Assembly (NCBI GenBank): GCA_021323835.1
Contig: JAJPKI010000326.1
Coordinates: 1-17,175 of the forward strand
DNA from: Verrucomicrobiota bacterium
GTDB lineage: Bacteria > Verrucomicrobiota > Verrucomicrobiia > Limisphaerales > UBA11358
DNA: 17,175 nt
Direction: 5' to 3'
Shown here: positions 1 to 6,051 of the stretch, piece after piece
Layout: every line of letters begins with the position of its first letter
Position numbering within the stretch: the first letter of the stretch is position 1
Translations under genes and position numbers: made by a program
Notes under the pieces: model-generated
What the model was told of the DNA's origin: nothing
The model's database searches: none
Seen by the model: only the letters and a program-made list of their open reading frames with translations

Positions 1-765
1 CGCGAGGCACGCGGGCTTGAGCAGATAGCGCTCCTCGAACAGCGGAATGTGCGGCTGATGCGCAATGCCGCGCATGAGAAATCCGTTCGCCGGATGTTCC
101 TTGGAAATAATCGGCAATGCGGCTTTGTAAAAATCGGCGATGAGCGCGGCCATTTTTTTCTGGCCGGAATTATTTTCGTCGCGCGGCTCAACTTTCGGAA
201 TTGCAAATCCTTCGCGATTTGGGTCGGCATCGGTTAACGGTCCTTCCAAAGCTTTGCCGCGAAAAATGACAACGAAGCGATGTTCCTTGCCCGCTTTGAT
301 TAAAATTTCCGTGTCGCCAATCTTTTTGATTTTCGCGGAAAGCATCGCGCATAATTTTTCGCACGTTTCGGTTGGAATTCTTCCGGCGCGGCGGTCGGTG
401 ACAATTCCCTTGTCGTCGAGCGTCGCAAAATTCGCGCGCGCAGCGACGTCGCCGGGTTTCAATTCAACGCCGAGGCCAAGCGCTTCAATGACGCCGCGGC
501 CAACTTGAAATTCCAACGGGTCGTAGCCGAACAAACCGAGATGTCCCGGCCCGCTGCCCGGCGTAATTCCCGGCGCGACGGGAATCATACGGCCTTGCGC
601 GGATTCTTTGGCGAGCTTGTCGAGATTTGGCGTGGTGGCGGCTTCGAGCGGCGTGAGATAATTTTGTTCGCGCGTGGCGATGTCGCCGAGGCCGTCGAGC
701 ACGATGAGCGCGAGCTTCGCTTTTGTCTTGAGCGTCAGTTCGGAATACAGTGAATCCAAATTCAT
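1..765 (-). CDS. apgM: 2,3-bisphosphoglycerate-independent phosphoglycerate mutase, archaeal type (partial, 3' end off window)
   Basis: This enzyme interconverts 3-phosphoglycerate and 2-phosphoglycerate in cytosolic glycolysis and gluconeogenesis, without the 2,3-bisphosphoglycerate cofactor. The reading frame is open for 255 codons from the ATG at 763-765 to base 1, so the C-terminal part (the family is about 400 residues) lies outside the window. Visible family motifs are the N-terminal metal-binding LIVLDGLGD (residues 20-28), TPNLDKLAKE (45-54) and the loop TPGSGPGHLGLFGYDP (68-83), whose serine at 71 is the expected phospho-acceptor. MRGIAHQP near residue 231 also fits. These place it in the archaeal-type branch of the alkaline phosphatase superfamily, not the GpmI branch. 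It is transcribed away from the PqiA gene across a gap of about 100 bp. No clear Shine-Dalgarno sequence precedes the start. The assignment rests on motif recognition and is strong. Confidence 0.92.
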   Translation of the reverse strand, partial: MNLDSLYSELTLKTKAKLALIVLDGLGDIATREQNYLTPLEAATTPNLDKLAKESAQGRMIPVAPGITPGSGPGHLGLFGYDPLEFQVGRGVIEALGLGVELKPGDVAARANFATLDDKGIVTDRRAGRIPTETCEKLCAMLSAKIKKIGDTEILIKAGKEHRFVVIFRGKALEGPLTDADPNREGFAIPKVEPRDENNSGQKKMAALIADFYKAALPIISKEHPANGFLMRGIAHQPHIPLFEERYLLKPACLA

Positions 766-788
766 CCGGCGATTTTGCGCACAAAATG

Positions 789-827
789 TTTGCCGACGCA
801 ATTCGATTTCGGAAACGTTTCGGCAAA
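789..827. promoter_or_regulatory. Nested inverted repeats in the apgM/pqiA divergent intergenic region
   Basis: Two symmetric signals overlap in the short divergent spacer. The outer arms TTTGCCGA (789-796) and TCGGCAAA (820-827) are exact reverse complements. The 10-bp perfect palindrome GAAACGTTTC lies at 812-821. Operator sites often have this form, but no regulator gene is nearby and no convincing -35/-10 pair was identified. Chance occurrence in a sequence rich in these words is possible. Confidence 0.3.
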
Positions 828-868
828 TTCCCTACTTGAATTTTCTTTTTCTTCGTCGAAGTTATTTC

Positions 869-1480
869 GTGGACAAGGTGGTGGCGTGTCAGACCTGCGG
901 ATTGGTGCAGGGCGTTGACGATGTGCCGGAAGGTTGCGTCGCCAAATGTGCGCGTTGCAATTTTCAAATTTTTCATCGGCGCATCAGCAGCCGTTCGCGC
1001 ACGCTGGCATATTCCATCGCGGCGGCAATTCTTTATTTCCCTTCCAATTTTTATCCGCTGGTTACGGCGTTTTATCAAGGCCAGCACACGCAAACGACCA
1101 TTTTTCAAGGCATCCGCTCACTGTGGCACGACGGCCAGTATTTCATTAGCGGACTCGTTTTCTGCACGAGTATTTTTACACCGGCACTGAAAATCATCGG
1201 GCTCATTTTCATTACGCTCACGCTCGATTGGAACGGCGGCAAAAAAGCGCGCACATGGATTTACAAAATTATCCGCATCATTGACCCGTGGAACATGCTG
1301 GAAGTTTTCTTGCTGGCAATTGGTGTCGGCGTCATCGAAATGGGACAAGTTGCGACGATTCATCCGGGACGCGGCGTTTTTTCATTTGCCGCGGTCGTCG
1401 TGCTGACGTTGCTTGCCACGTTGAGTTTCGATTCGCGATTGCTTTGGGATTCTCCGGCTGAACGGAAACATTACCAATAA
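869..1480 (+). CDS. pqiA: Paraquat-inducible protein A-like (single PqiA domain) inner-membrane protein
   Basis: PqiA proteins are inner-membrane partners of MCE-domain lipid transporters that bridge the envelope. From the GTG at 869 the product is 203 residues: an N-terminal zinc-ribbon-like pair of CxxC motifs (Cys7/Cys10 and Cys27/Cys30), then about four hydrophobic segments (roughly 45-65, 92-119, 144-162, 168-186). ILYFPSNFYPLV (54-65) matches the family's conserved first helix. E. coli PqiA has two such modules in about 417 residues, so this is a half-length version. The frame is open upstream to 674, but that stretch overlaps the divergent apgM gene and reads as antisense. GTG 869 puts the CxxC near the N-terminus as usual; TTG 836, GTG 878 and GTG 881 are alternatives. 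It lies 4 bp before the MCE gene, which strongly supports the assignment. Confidence 0.85.
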   Translation: MDKVVACQTCGLVQGVDDVPEGCVAKCARCNFQIFHRRISSRSRTLAYSIAAAILYFPSNFYPLVTAFYQGQHTQTTIFQGIRSLWHDGQYFISGLVFCTSIFTPALKIIGLIFITLTLDWNGGKKARTWIYKIIRIIDPWNMLEVFLLAIGVGVIEMGQVATIHPGRGVFSFAAVVVLTLLATLSFDSRLLWDSPAERKHYQ

Positions 1481-1484
1481 TTTT

Positions 1485-2402
1485 ATGAGCGAAAAATCAC
1501 ACGCGTTGCCGAAAGCGAAAATTGCCCGCAGCTATTTGACATGGTTTATCTGGCTGATTCCAGTCGCGGCGGTCGGCCTTTGCGTTTTTTTTGTCGTGCG
1601 CGATGTCATTTTTAAGGGCCCGACGATTACAATTTATTTTCAAAGCGCCGACGGACTCGAACAGGAGAATTCTCCCATCAAATATCGCGGTGCGAACATC
1701 GGGCAAATTCACGGCATGAAATTGACGCCAGACAAACAATTTGTCGCCGTCACAGCCAAGCTCGATTACACCGCGCGCGAATTTGCGCGGCAAGGCACGG
1801 AATTCTGGATGGTGCAGCCGGAAGTGAAAGTCGGCTCCATCAAAGGCCTGCGCACAATTGTCTCCGGCAATTACATTACGCTCGAACCCGGACATGGTCC
1901 GCCAACGAACGAATTTGTCGCCCTCGCCGAAGCGCCGGTCGAACCGGTGAAAGCGGTGGAATTTACTTTGCTCATGGACGATTTGGGTTCGTTACAAAAA
2001 CAGACGGCAATTTTTTATCGCGGCGTTCAGGTCGGTGAAGTTTTGGATTTCCGGCTGTCTGACGACTCAAAACACGTTCTCGTTCATGCGCGCATCCGCG
2101 AGGAATACGCGCCGTTGTTGCGAGTGAATTCAAAATTTTGGAACGCCGGCGGAATTAATTTTCATTTCGGGCTTTTAAGCGGCGCGGAAATTTCCGCCGA
2201 ATCCGCGCAAACCGTCGTCAGCGGCGGCATTGCATTTGCCACGCCGCCGGATTATGGCGATGCCGCGACGAACGGCGCCGTTTTTCAATTGAACGACAAA
2301 GAAGACGATGAATGGAAAAAATGGAATCCCGCAATCCCACTTCACGGCGTGCCCGAAGCGCAAAAAGAGAAAAGCTCTTTGCCGCAGGTCAATTCCAAGT
2401 AA
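1485..2402 (+). CDS. pqiB: PqiB/MlaD-like MCE-domain protein with two MCE domains
   Basis: MCE proteins form periplasmic rings or tubes that carry lipids between the inner and outer membranes. This 305-residue protein has one N-terminal membrane anchor (about 17-38) and then two MCE repeats, at about 46-137 and 158-250. Each contains the repeated YRG-x-x-(I/V)-G-(Q/E)-(I/V) element (IKYRGANIGQI and IFYRGVQVGEV) and ends in a (V/I)VSG segment. E. coli PqiB has three MCE domains in about 546 residues, so this is a shortened form. The C-terminal tail (about 265-305) is charged and low in complexity. It follows pqiA by 4 bp and precedes ygfZ by 9 bp, so co-transcription is likely. No pqiC-like lipoprotein gene is present. 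No obvious ribosome-binding site precedes the ATG. Confidence 0.88.
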   Translation: MSEKSHALPKAKIARSYLTWFIWLIPVAAVGLCVFFVVRDVIFKGPTITIYFQSADGLEQENSPIKYRGANIGQIHGMKLTPDKQFVAVTAKLDYTAREFARQGTEFWMVQPEVKVGSIKGLRTIVSGNYITLEPGHGPPTNEFVALAEAPVEPVKAVEFTLLMDDLGSLQKQTAIFYRGVQVGEVLDFRLSDDSKHVLVHARIREEYAPLLRVNSKFWNAGGINFHFGLLSGAEISAESAQTVVSGGIAFATPPDYGDAATNGAVFQLNDKEDDEWKKWNPAIPLHGVPEAQKEKSSLPQVNSK

Positions 2403-2411
2403 CATTTCCAC

Positions 2412-3488
2412 ATGGAAAACGATTACGGCGATTGGCTCGCCGAGTATAAATCGCTGCGTGAAAGCGCGGGCGTTTTGGATTTGAGCGAACGTTCGCGCAT
2501 TTGTCTCGTCGGCAATGACCGCATCCGCTTTTTGCACGGGCAAGTCACGAACGATGTGAAAAAATTGCGCATTGGCGAAGGCCGTTACGCCGCGATTGTC
2601 ACCGCCAAAGGCAAAATGGAAAGCGACGTCAACATTTTCAATTTGGAAAATGAAGTGCTTTTGGATTTTGAGCCGGGTTTGACCGAAAAAATTTCCGCGC
2701 GACTGGAAAAATTCATCGTCGCCGACGACGTGCAAATCGTGGACGCCGCGCCGCATTACAATTTATTGAGTGTGCAAGGACCGAAAGCGGAAGAAATTAT
2801 TCGCAGCCTGAATTTATTTCCGCAAATTCCGGCGAAACAATTTGATTCCATAAAGATTTCCAATGCAACTTTCGGCGAAATTTATTTGGCAAAAGATTGT
2901 CGTCTTTGGTGGGGCGAGACTCCGTCGAGCCCAAATCAAAAAAAATCAGGGCTCGAGAGACTCTCGCCCCACCAAAATTGCGGCTTCGATTTATTCGTTC
3001 CAAAAAATTCTTTCGATGCTTTCGCAGAAAAATTAACTTCCGCCGCAAAAAAATTTGGCGCGCGCAAATGCGGCGGGCAGGCGTTTGAAACCGTGCGGGT
3101 TGAAAACGGCATCCCGCGATTCGGCGCGGACATGGACGAAACAAACATTCCGCTCGAATGCGGCATCGAAAGTCGCGCGGTAAGTTACAGCAAAGGTTGC
3201 TACATCGGGCAGGAAGTCATCAATCGCATCCACAGCATCGGCCACGTGAACAAAGAGCTTCGCGGTTTGCGGTTGGCTGACGATTTGAAAAATTTACCGG
3301 TGAAAGGCGACAAACTTTTTCGCGACGGCAAAGAAGTCGGCTACATCACCGGCGCCGTGAAATCACCGACGTTCGGAAACATCGCGCTCGGTTACATTCG
3401 CCGCGAAGCGAATCAAATCGGAACAGAATTGATTTTGAAAACGGCGGCCAGCGAAAATGCGGCAAAAATCGTGCGACTGCCGTTTTGA
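2412..3488 (+). CDS. ygfZ: YgfZ/GcvT-like folate-binding protein with an in-frame palindromic insertion
   Basis: YgfZ proteins are tetrahydrofolate-dependent factors that help assemble or maintain certain iron-sulfur enzymes. They are related to the aminomethyltransferase GcvT. The 358-residue product has the family signature KGCYIGQE at residues 261-268, with the key cysteine at 263. The N-terminal FLHGQVTNDVK motif and a C-terminal barrel segment near residues 310-340 also fit. Residues about 165-189 (LWWGETPSS to SPHQN) match no part of the family. They are encoded by a 72-bp inverted repeat (2905-2976) that keeps the frame. Deleting it plus short flanks would join KD to CGFDLFVPK, a normal GcvT-fold sequence. 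The gene probably still makes a functional protein, because the insert lies before the signature and adds no stop. It ends 1 bp from the convergent hisI stop codon. Confidence 0.88.
   Translation: MENDYGDWLAEYKSLRESAGVLDLSERSRICLVGNDRIRFLHGQVTNDVKKLRIGEGRYAAIVTAKGKMESDVNIFNLENEVLLDFEPGLTEKISARLEKFIVADDVQIVDAAPHYNLLSVQGPKAEEIIRSLNLFPQIPAKQFDSIKISNATFGEIYLAKDCRLWWGETPSSPNQKKSGLERLSPHQNCGFDLFVPKNSFDAFAEKLTSAAKKFGARKCGGQAFETVRVENGIPRFGADMDETNIPLECGIESRAVSYSKGCYIGQEVINRIHSIGHVNKELRGLRLADDLKNLPVKGDKLFRDGKEVGYITGAVKSPTFGNIALGYIRREANQIGTELILKTAASENAAKIVRLPF
2905..2976. repeat. Palindromic repeat element inserted in ygfZ (in frame)
   Basis: Arms 2905-2932 and 2949-2976 are reverse complements at 25 of 28 positions and enclose a 16-base A-rich loop (2933-2948). 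The arm ends read TTTGGTGGGGCGAGA and TCTCGCCCCACCAAA. The core runs from GGTGGGG (2908) to CCCCACC (2973). ATTG occurs just outside on both sides (2896-2899 and 2977-2980), which could be a 4-bp target duplication. The element is 72 bp, a multiple of three, and the copy spacing of 81 bp is also a multiple of three. It shares terminal sequence (GGTRGGG, and CCCYACCAAAAT on the right) with the element at 3927-3987. It would form a stable hairpin in RNA from either strand. Confidence 0.85.
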
Positions 3489-3489
3489 A

Positions 3490-3876
3490 TCACTTTTTCT
3501 TTTTATAAATCTCTTCCGGCTTTTGCAATTGCAGCTCGGTGATTTTGAAATTTTCATTTTCGACCGAGCGGAAAAAGCAGGAGCGATAACCTTCGTGGCA
3601 CGCCGCGCCGTTTTGTTCGACCTGGATGAGCAGCACGTCGCCGTCGCAATCGAACGCGATGTCTTTGACGGTCTGCGTGTGGCCGCTTTCTTCGCCTTTC
3701 ATCCAGAATTTTTGGCGCGAGCGGCTCCAGAAATGCGTCTTGCCGGTGGCGACAGTTTTTTCCAGCGACGCGCGGTTCATCCACGCAAACATCAGCACGC
3801 GCTTGGTCTGAAAATCCTGAATAATCGCGGGAATCAAACCTTGCGCGTCAAATTTCAATTTATCGTAGAAACTCAT
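3490..3876 (-). CDS. hisI: Phosphoribosyl-AMP cyclohydrolase (histidine biosynthesis)
   Basis: HisI hydrolyses phosphoribosyl-AMP to ProFAR, the third step of histidine synthesis, in the cytosol. The 128-residue product spans the whole domain: VLMFAWMN (27-34), SRSR (51-54), WMKGEESGH (58-66), DCDGD (76-80) and ACHEGYRSCFF (92-102). Cys77, Cys93 and Cys100 are the expected zinc ligands, and Asp76/78/80 the magnesium site. No HisE (phosphoribosyl-ATP pyrophosphatase) domain is fused. The ATG at 3874-3876 gives the usual N-terminus. An in-frame start 24 bases upstream (near 3900) would fall inside a repeat and is less likely. No other his gene is visible, so the pathway is dispersed here. A lysine-rich tail (KKKK) closes the protein. 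Confidence 0.95.
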   Translation of the reverse strand: MSFYDKLKFDAQGLIPAIIQDFQTKRVLMFAWMNRASLEKTVATGKTHFWSRSRQKFWMKGEESGHTQTVKDIAFDCDGDVLLIQVEQNGAACHEGYRSCFFRSVENENFKITELQLQKPEEIYKKKK

Positions 3877-3886
3877 GCCATCATTT

Positions 3887-3912
3887 AACCACCAAGACAC
3901 GGAGGCACAAAG
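3887..3912. repeat. CAC-phased short repeat (ACCACCAAGACACGGAGGCAC type)
   Basis: The sequence at 3887-3912 consists of near-repeats of a CAC/AAG/GAG word at about 8-9-base phasing: CCACCAAG, ACACGGAG, GCACAAAG. From memory, similar motifs recur between genes in Verrucomicrobiota and some other environmental bacteria; this could not be checked here. It sits directly upstream of hisI and 14 bases before the palindromic element at 3927. Its function is unknown; it could belong to the same composite repeat. Confidence 0.5.
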
Positions 3913-3926
3913 TCTGAAATTGCAAA

Positions 3927-3987
3927 GGTAGGGACGGCTCGCCGAGCCATCCGATTCATGCGGTCGCCTCGCCGAGGCGACCCTACC
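3927..3987. repeat. Palindromic (REP-like) element between the TPR gene and hisI
   Basis: A 61-bp element with terminal inverted repeats GGTAGGG (3927-3933) and CCCTACC (3981-3987). Each half is also self-complementary: GGCTCGCCGAGCC (3936-3948), and GGTCGCCTCG plus CGAGGCGACC around one central base (3962-3982). It can therefore fold as one long imperfect hairpin or as two short GC-rich ones. It begins 4 bases after the stop codon of the TPR gene in that gene's direction and lies upstream of hisI. It could act as a terminator, attenuator or mRNA-stabilising hairpin. There is no U-run, so classic intrinsic termination is not supported. Confidence 0.8.
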
Positions 3988-3991
3988 AAAA

Positions 3992-4981
3992 TCATGGTGA
4001 ATTGGTTGAAGCGCTCACGGCATTTGTCGTATCAATAATTGAATTCGTGGAAGGATTTTCGCGCGCCGCCAAATTTTTTTCGAGGCGATTTTTCAGAGTG
4101 TCGTAAAATGAATTCGTTACCGCGTCCAAATGCGCGTGCGCTTCGGCGTAACGACCAATGACCAATTTAATTCGCGCCAAATGAATGTAAACGCCTTCGC
4201 GCTCAATTTCATTTCCGGCGACTTTCAGCGCATTTGTCCACGACACGAGCGCGTCATTCGTGCGCAGCGGCTTGATGCCGTAAAAACTTTCCGCGTAATC
4301 CGTCGCGAGTGCGAAATTCGTCGGGTCGAGTTGCATCGCTTTTTGATAAAGAGCAAGCGATTTGTCAAAAACGTGCGTTTCGTCAATCCCATAAAATTCC
4401 CGCGCGTCTTTGCGGAAAAGATAAACCGTCGTGGCAAAATTTTGATAATAAACCGGTTCGTTGGAATTTAACTCAATCGCTTTGGCGTAATAAACAAATG
4501 CATTCGTCGTCGGGCCGTGCTCGCCGTAATAATTGGCGCAATTGTTCCACGCGGCGGGATTTGCCGGGTCGAGCTTGCGCGACGTTTCAAATTCGGAAAT
4601 AGCCAAATCTTCGTCGCCGATGTCATCCAAAAAAGTTCCGTAAGCCAAATGCGCCGGAGCATTTGTCGGATAAAGTTTGAGAAAATCCTGATAACGTTTG
4701 CGGACGACATCCAGTCGCGCGCGAATGCGTTTGTTTAAATCGGTTTTCGATTCGCCCGCGCCTTGGGCGACAAATGCGTCGTTATCACGAATCCATTTGT
4801 CCACTTCGGCGAGTGCCGTATCGTCCTCGTCCATGATTTGTTCCAATTCGGTTTCAGCGGAATTGGAAACGACATTTACGACCGCAAAATTATTTGTCGA
4901 AATGGAATTAGTCGCGGCAAAAAGACAAAACGGCATTGCGAGCGCGCAAATGATTCCGACAAAAAATTTATTCACGCGCAC
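3992..4981 (-). CDS. Exported tetratricopeptide-repeat protein
   Basis: A 329-residue protein with a Sec-type signal peptide (about 1-23; hydrophobic VGIICALAMPFCLFA, likely cleaved after LFA). An acidic low-complexity linker and then TPR-type helix pairs follow from about residue 95 to 300. Recognisable repeat cores include APAHLAYGTFLDDIGDEDLAISEFE, AAWNNCANYYGEHG and the KAIELNSNEP/KAMQLDPTNF turns. TPR arrays are protein-binding scaffolds; no catalytic motif is seen. The tail is rich in Thr, Asn and Ser (ending TNSP), a style common in this lineage. The start is a GTG at 4979-4981; another in-frame GTG two codons later is equally possible. It follows the CBM48 gene by 37 bp, so co-transcription is plausible. 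The specific role is unknown. Confidence 0.85.
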   Translation of the reverse strand: MRVNKFFVGIICALAMPFCLFAATNSISTNNFAVVNVVSNSAETELEQIMDEDDTALAEVDKWIRDNDAFVAQGAGESKTDLNKRIRARLDVVRKRYQDFLKLYPTNAPAHLAYGTFLDDIGDEDLAISEFETSRKLDPANPAAWNNCANYYGEHGPTTNAFVYYAKAIELNSNEPVYYQNFATTVYLFRKDAREFYGIDETHVFDKSLALYQKAMQLDPTNFALATDYAESFYGIKPLRTNDALVSWTNALKVAGNEIEREGVYIHLARIKLVIGRYAEAHAHLDAVTNSFYDTLKNRLEKNLAARENPSTNSIIDTTNAVSASTNSP

Positions 4982-5018
4982 AGCTTAAACTTTTCCGCAA
5001 TGAGGTCGAGGCGAAGAA

Positions 5019-5345
5019 TTACGCCACTCGGCGCATCATGTTTTCGCCACCGAACGGATTGGGCGAGCGTTGCTTGCAATCCGGGTCGTCGCACCAGTTG
5101 CCGTCCACGACGAATTTATATTGGTGTGTGCCGGGCGACAAGATAACGGTCGCTTTCCACGTGCCGTCGGATTCTTTTTGCAGATTGATGGGACGCTCCT
5201 GCCATTGCGTGAAATCGCCGACGAGCTGGACTTTGGCCGCTTTCGGCGAACGGAATGAAAAAACTTCCGTGCGTCCAGTGCCGGTGGATTTCTGTTGAAC
5301 TTGTTGTTGCGGTTGTTGAGTTTGTTGTATTTGTTTTTTAGCCAT
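5019..5345 (-). CDS. Stand-alone CBM48 / AMPK-type glycogen-binding domain protein
   Basis: A 108-residue protein that is essentially one early-set carbohydrate-binding module, of the type found at the N-terminus of glycogen branching enzyme and isoamylase and in AMP-kinase beta subunits. After a glutamine-rich N-terminus (about 5-18), the domain runs from residue 26 to 98, with VQLVGDFTQWQ (39-49), W63, HQYKFVVDG (74-82) and W84. Trp48, Lys77 and Trp84 align by position with sugar-contacting residues of AMPK glycogen-binding domains, which suggests alpha-glucan binding is retained. There is no signal peptide, so it is probably cytosolic. No catalytic glycoside hydrolase domain is attached or adjacent. 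It may localise a partner to glycogen or regulate glycogen metabolism; this is inference. A weak AGAAAG lies upstream of the ATG. Confidence 0.85.
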   Translation of the reverse strand: MAKKQIQQTQQPQQQVQQKSTGTGRTEVFSFRSPKAAKVQLVGDFTQWQERPINLQKESDGTWKATVILSPGTHQYKFVVDGNWCDDPDCKQRSPNPFGGENMMRRVA

Positions 5346-5431
5346 AAATTTTGCTTTCTAAAATATTTCCAAAACGACTCTTAAACCCGATTTCAAAATT
5401 GCTCTTATCATCAGTCGAATGCAAATGCGAG

Positions 5432-5947
5432 TTATTCACCGGCAGCCGCTGGCTCGCCCGCAATTTGCGATTTCGGTGACAACACACGACCAAGTCGAAT
5501 CACATTCTTCGGCGGCGTGGCCTCGCGGCTTTCGACGAAATCCAATCCGCGCCAATCGGCGAACCATCTTAATTCATCAACAAATTTCGGCGACGATTCG
5601 TCCGGACAAAATGCCATGATGGCGGCGTCTTCCACGCGGCGATGCTCCGACCAATGCTCCAGCCAGTCGAGCAATTCATCGGACGCATTTCGGGATTTGT
5701 CGAGCGCGAGGACAATTAAATCTGCATCGGCGGCGACGGCCACGATGACACCGGCAAAATCGGGGCGTTTGAGCGAATCGGATTGCCACGATTTGATGCT
5801 GCATTGGATGGATTCGCCGGTGCTGGTCGCTGCGTTTTCGAGAGCAGTGATGGCGCGCGCGGCCAAAGCATGGTCGTCAAAAATAATGACGGCCTTTAAA
5901 GCCATCACCGGAGCTTTTTCCTTTTCAATTGCAGCAACTGCGCTCAT
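5432..5947 (-). CDS. Conserved-looking hypothetical protein, alpha/beta fold
   Basis: A 171-residue soluble protein that I do not recognise as a named family. The start at 5945-5947 is preferred because AGGGGG sits about 7 bases upstream, one of only two strong ribosome-binding sites in the window. An ATG 36 bases further up lies inside the operator-like palindrome. The middle shows alternating hydrophobic strands and helices (LKAVIIFDDHALAARAITAL near 17-36; FAGVIVAVAADADLIVLALD near 64-83; VEDAAIMAFC near 105-114). This is like a receiver-type or Rossmann-like sandwich, but no phospho-acceptor pattern or nucleotide-binding loop is clear. The C-terminus is Ala/Gly/Glu-rich and probably flexible. 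It is the first gene of the minus-strand group leading to the CBM48 gene 86 bp downstream. Confidence 0.75.
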   Translation of the reverse strand: MSAVAAIEKEKAPVMALKAVIIFDDHALAARAITALENAATSTGESIQCSIKSWQSDSLKRPDFAGVIVAVAADADLIVLALDKSRNASDELLDWLEHWSEHRRVEDAAIMAFCPDESSPKFVDELRWFADWRGLDFVESREATPPKNVIRLGRVLSPKSQIAGEPAAAGE

Positions 5948-5975
5948 AAAATTCCCCCTTTGCGTCAGACAATGC

Positions 5976-5992
5976 TGAACCAAATTGGTTCA
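5976..5992. promoter_or_regulatory. Perfect 17-bp palindrome, candidate operator
   Basis: TGAACCAA-A-TTGGTTCA is an exact inverted repeat of two 8-bp arms around one central base. It lies in the spacer between the divergent hypothetical gene (start 5947) and small membrane protein gene (start 6052). The position, about 30 bp upstream of the first start codon, suits a dimeric repressor site that could control both. No regulator gene is adjacent. Function is inferred from symmetry and placement only. Confidence 0.45.
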
Positions 5993-6051
5993 AAAATCAG
6001 AAAATGCAAAAAAATAATTGCCAAATTTTTTGGGTTAGGCAAAGTCGCAAT

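Noticed and set aside
674..868. Upstream extension of the pqiA reading frame to an ATG at 674
   Set aside because: It overlaps the divergent apgM coding region antisense, its residues are basic/Ser-rich and unlike PqiA, and the zinc ribbon normally begins close to the N-terminus.
2905..2976. Rho-independent terminator in ygfZ
   Set aside because: The hairpin is strong but not followed by a T-run on either strand and lies mid-gene; insertion of a palindromic repeat explains it better.
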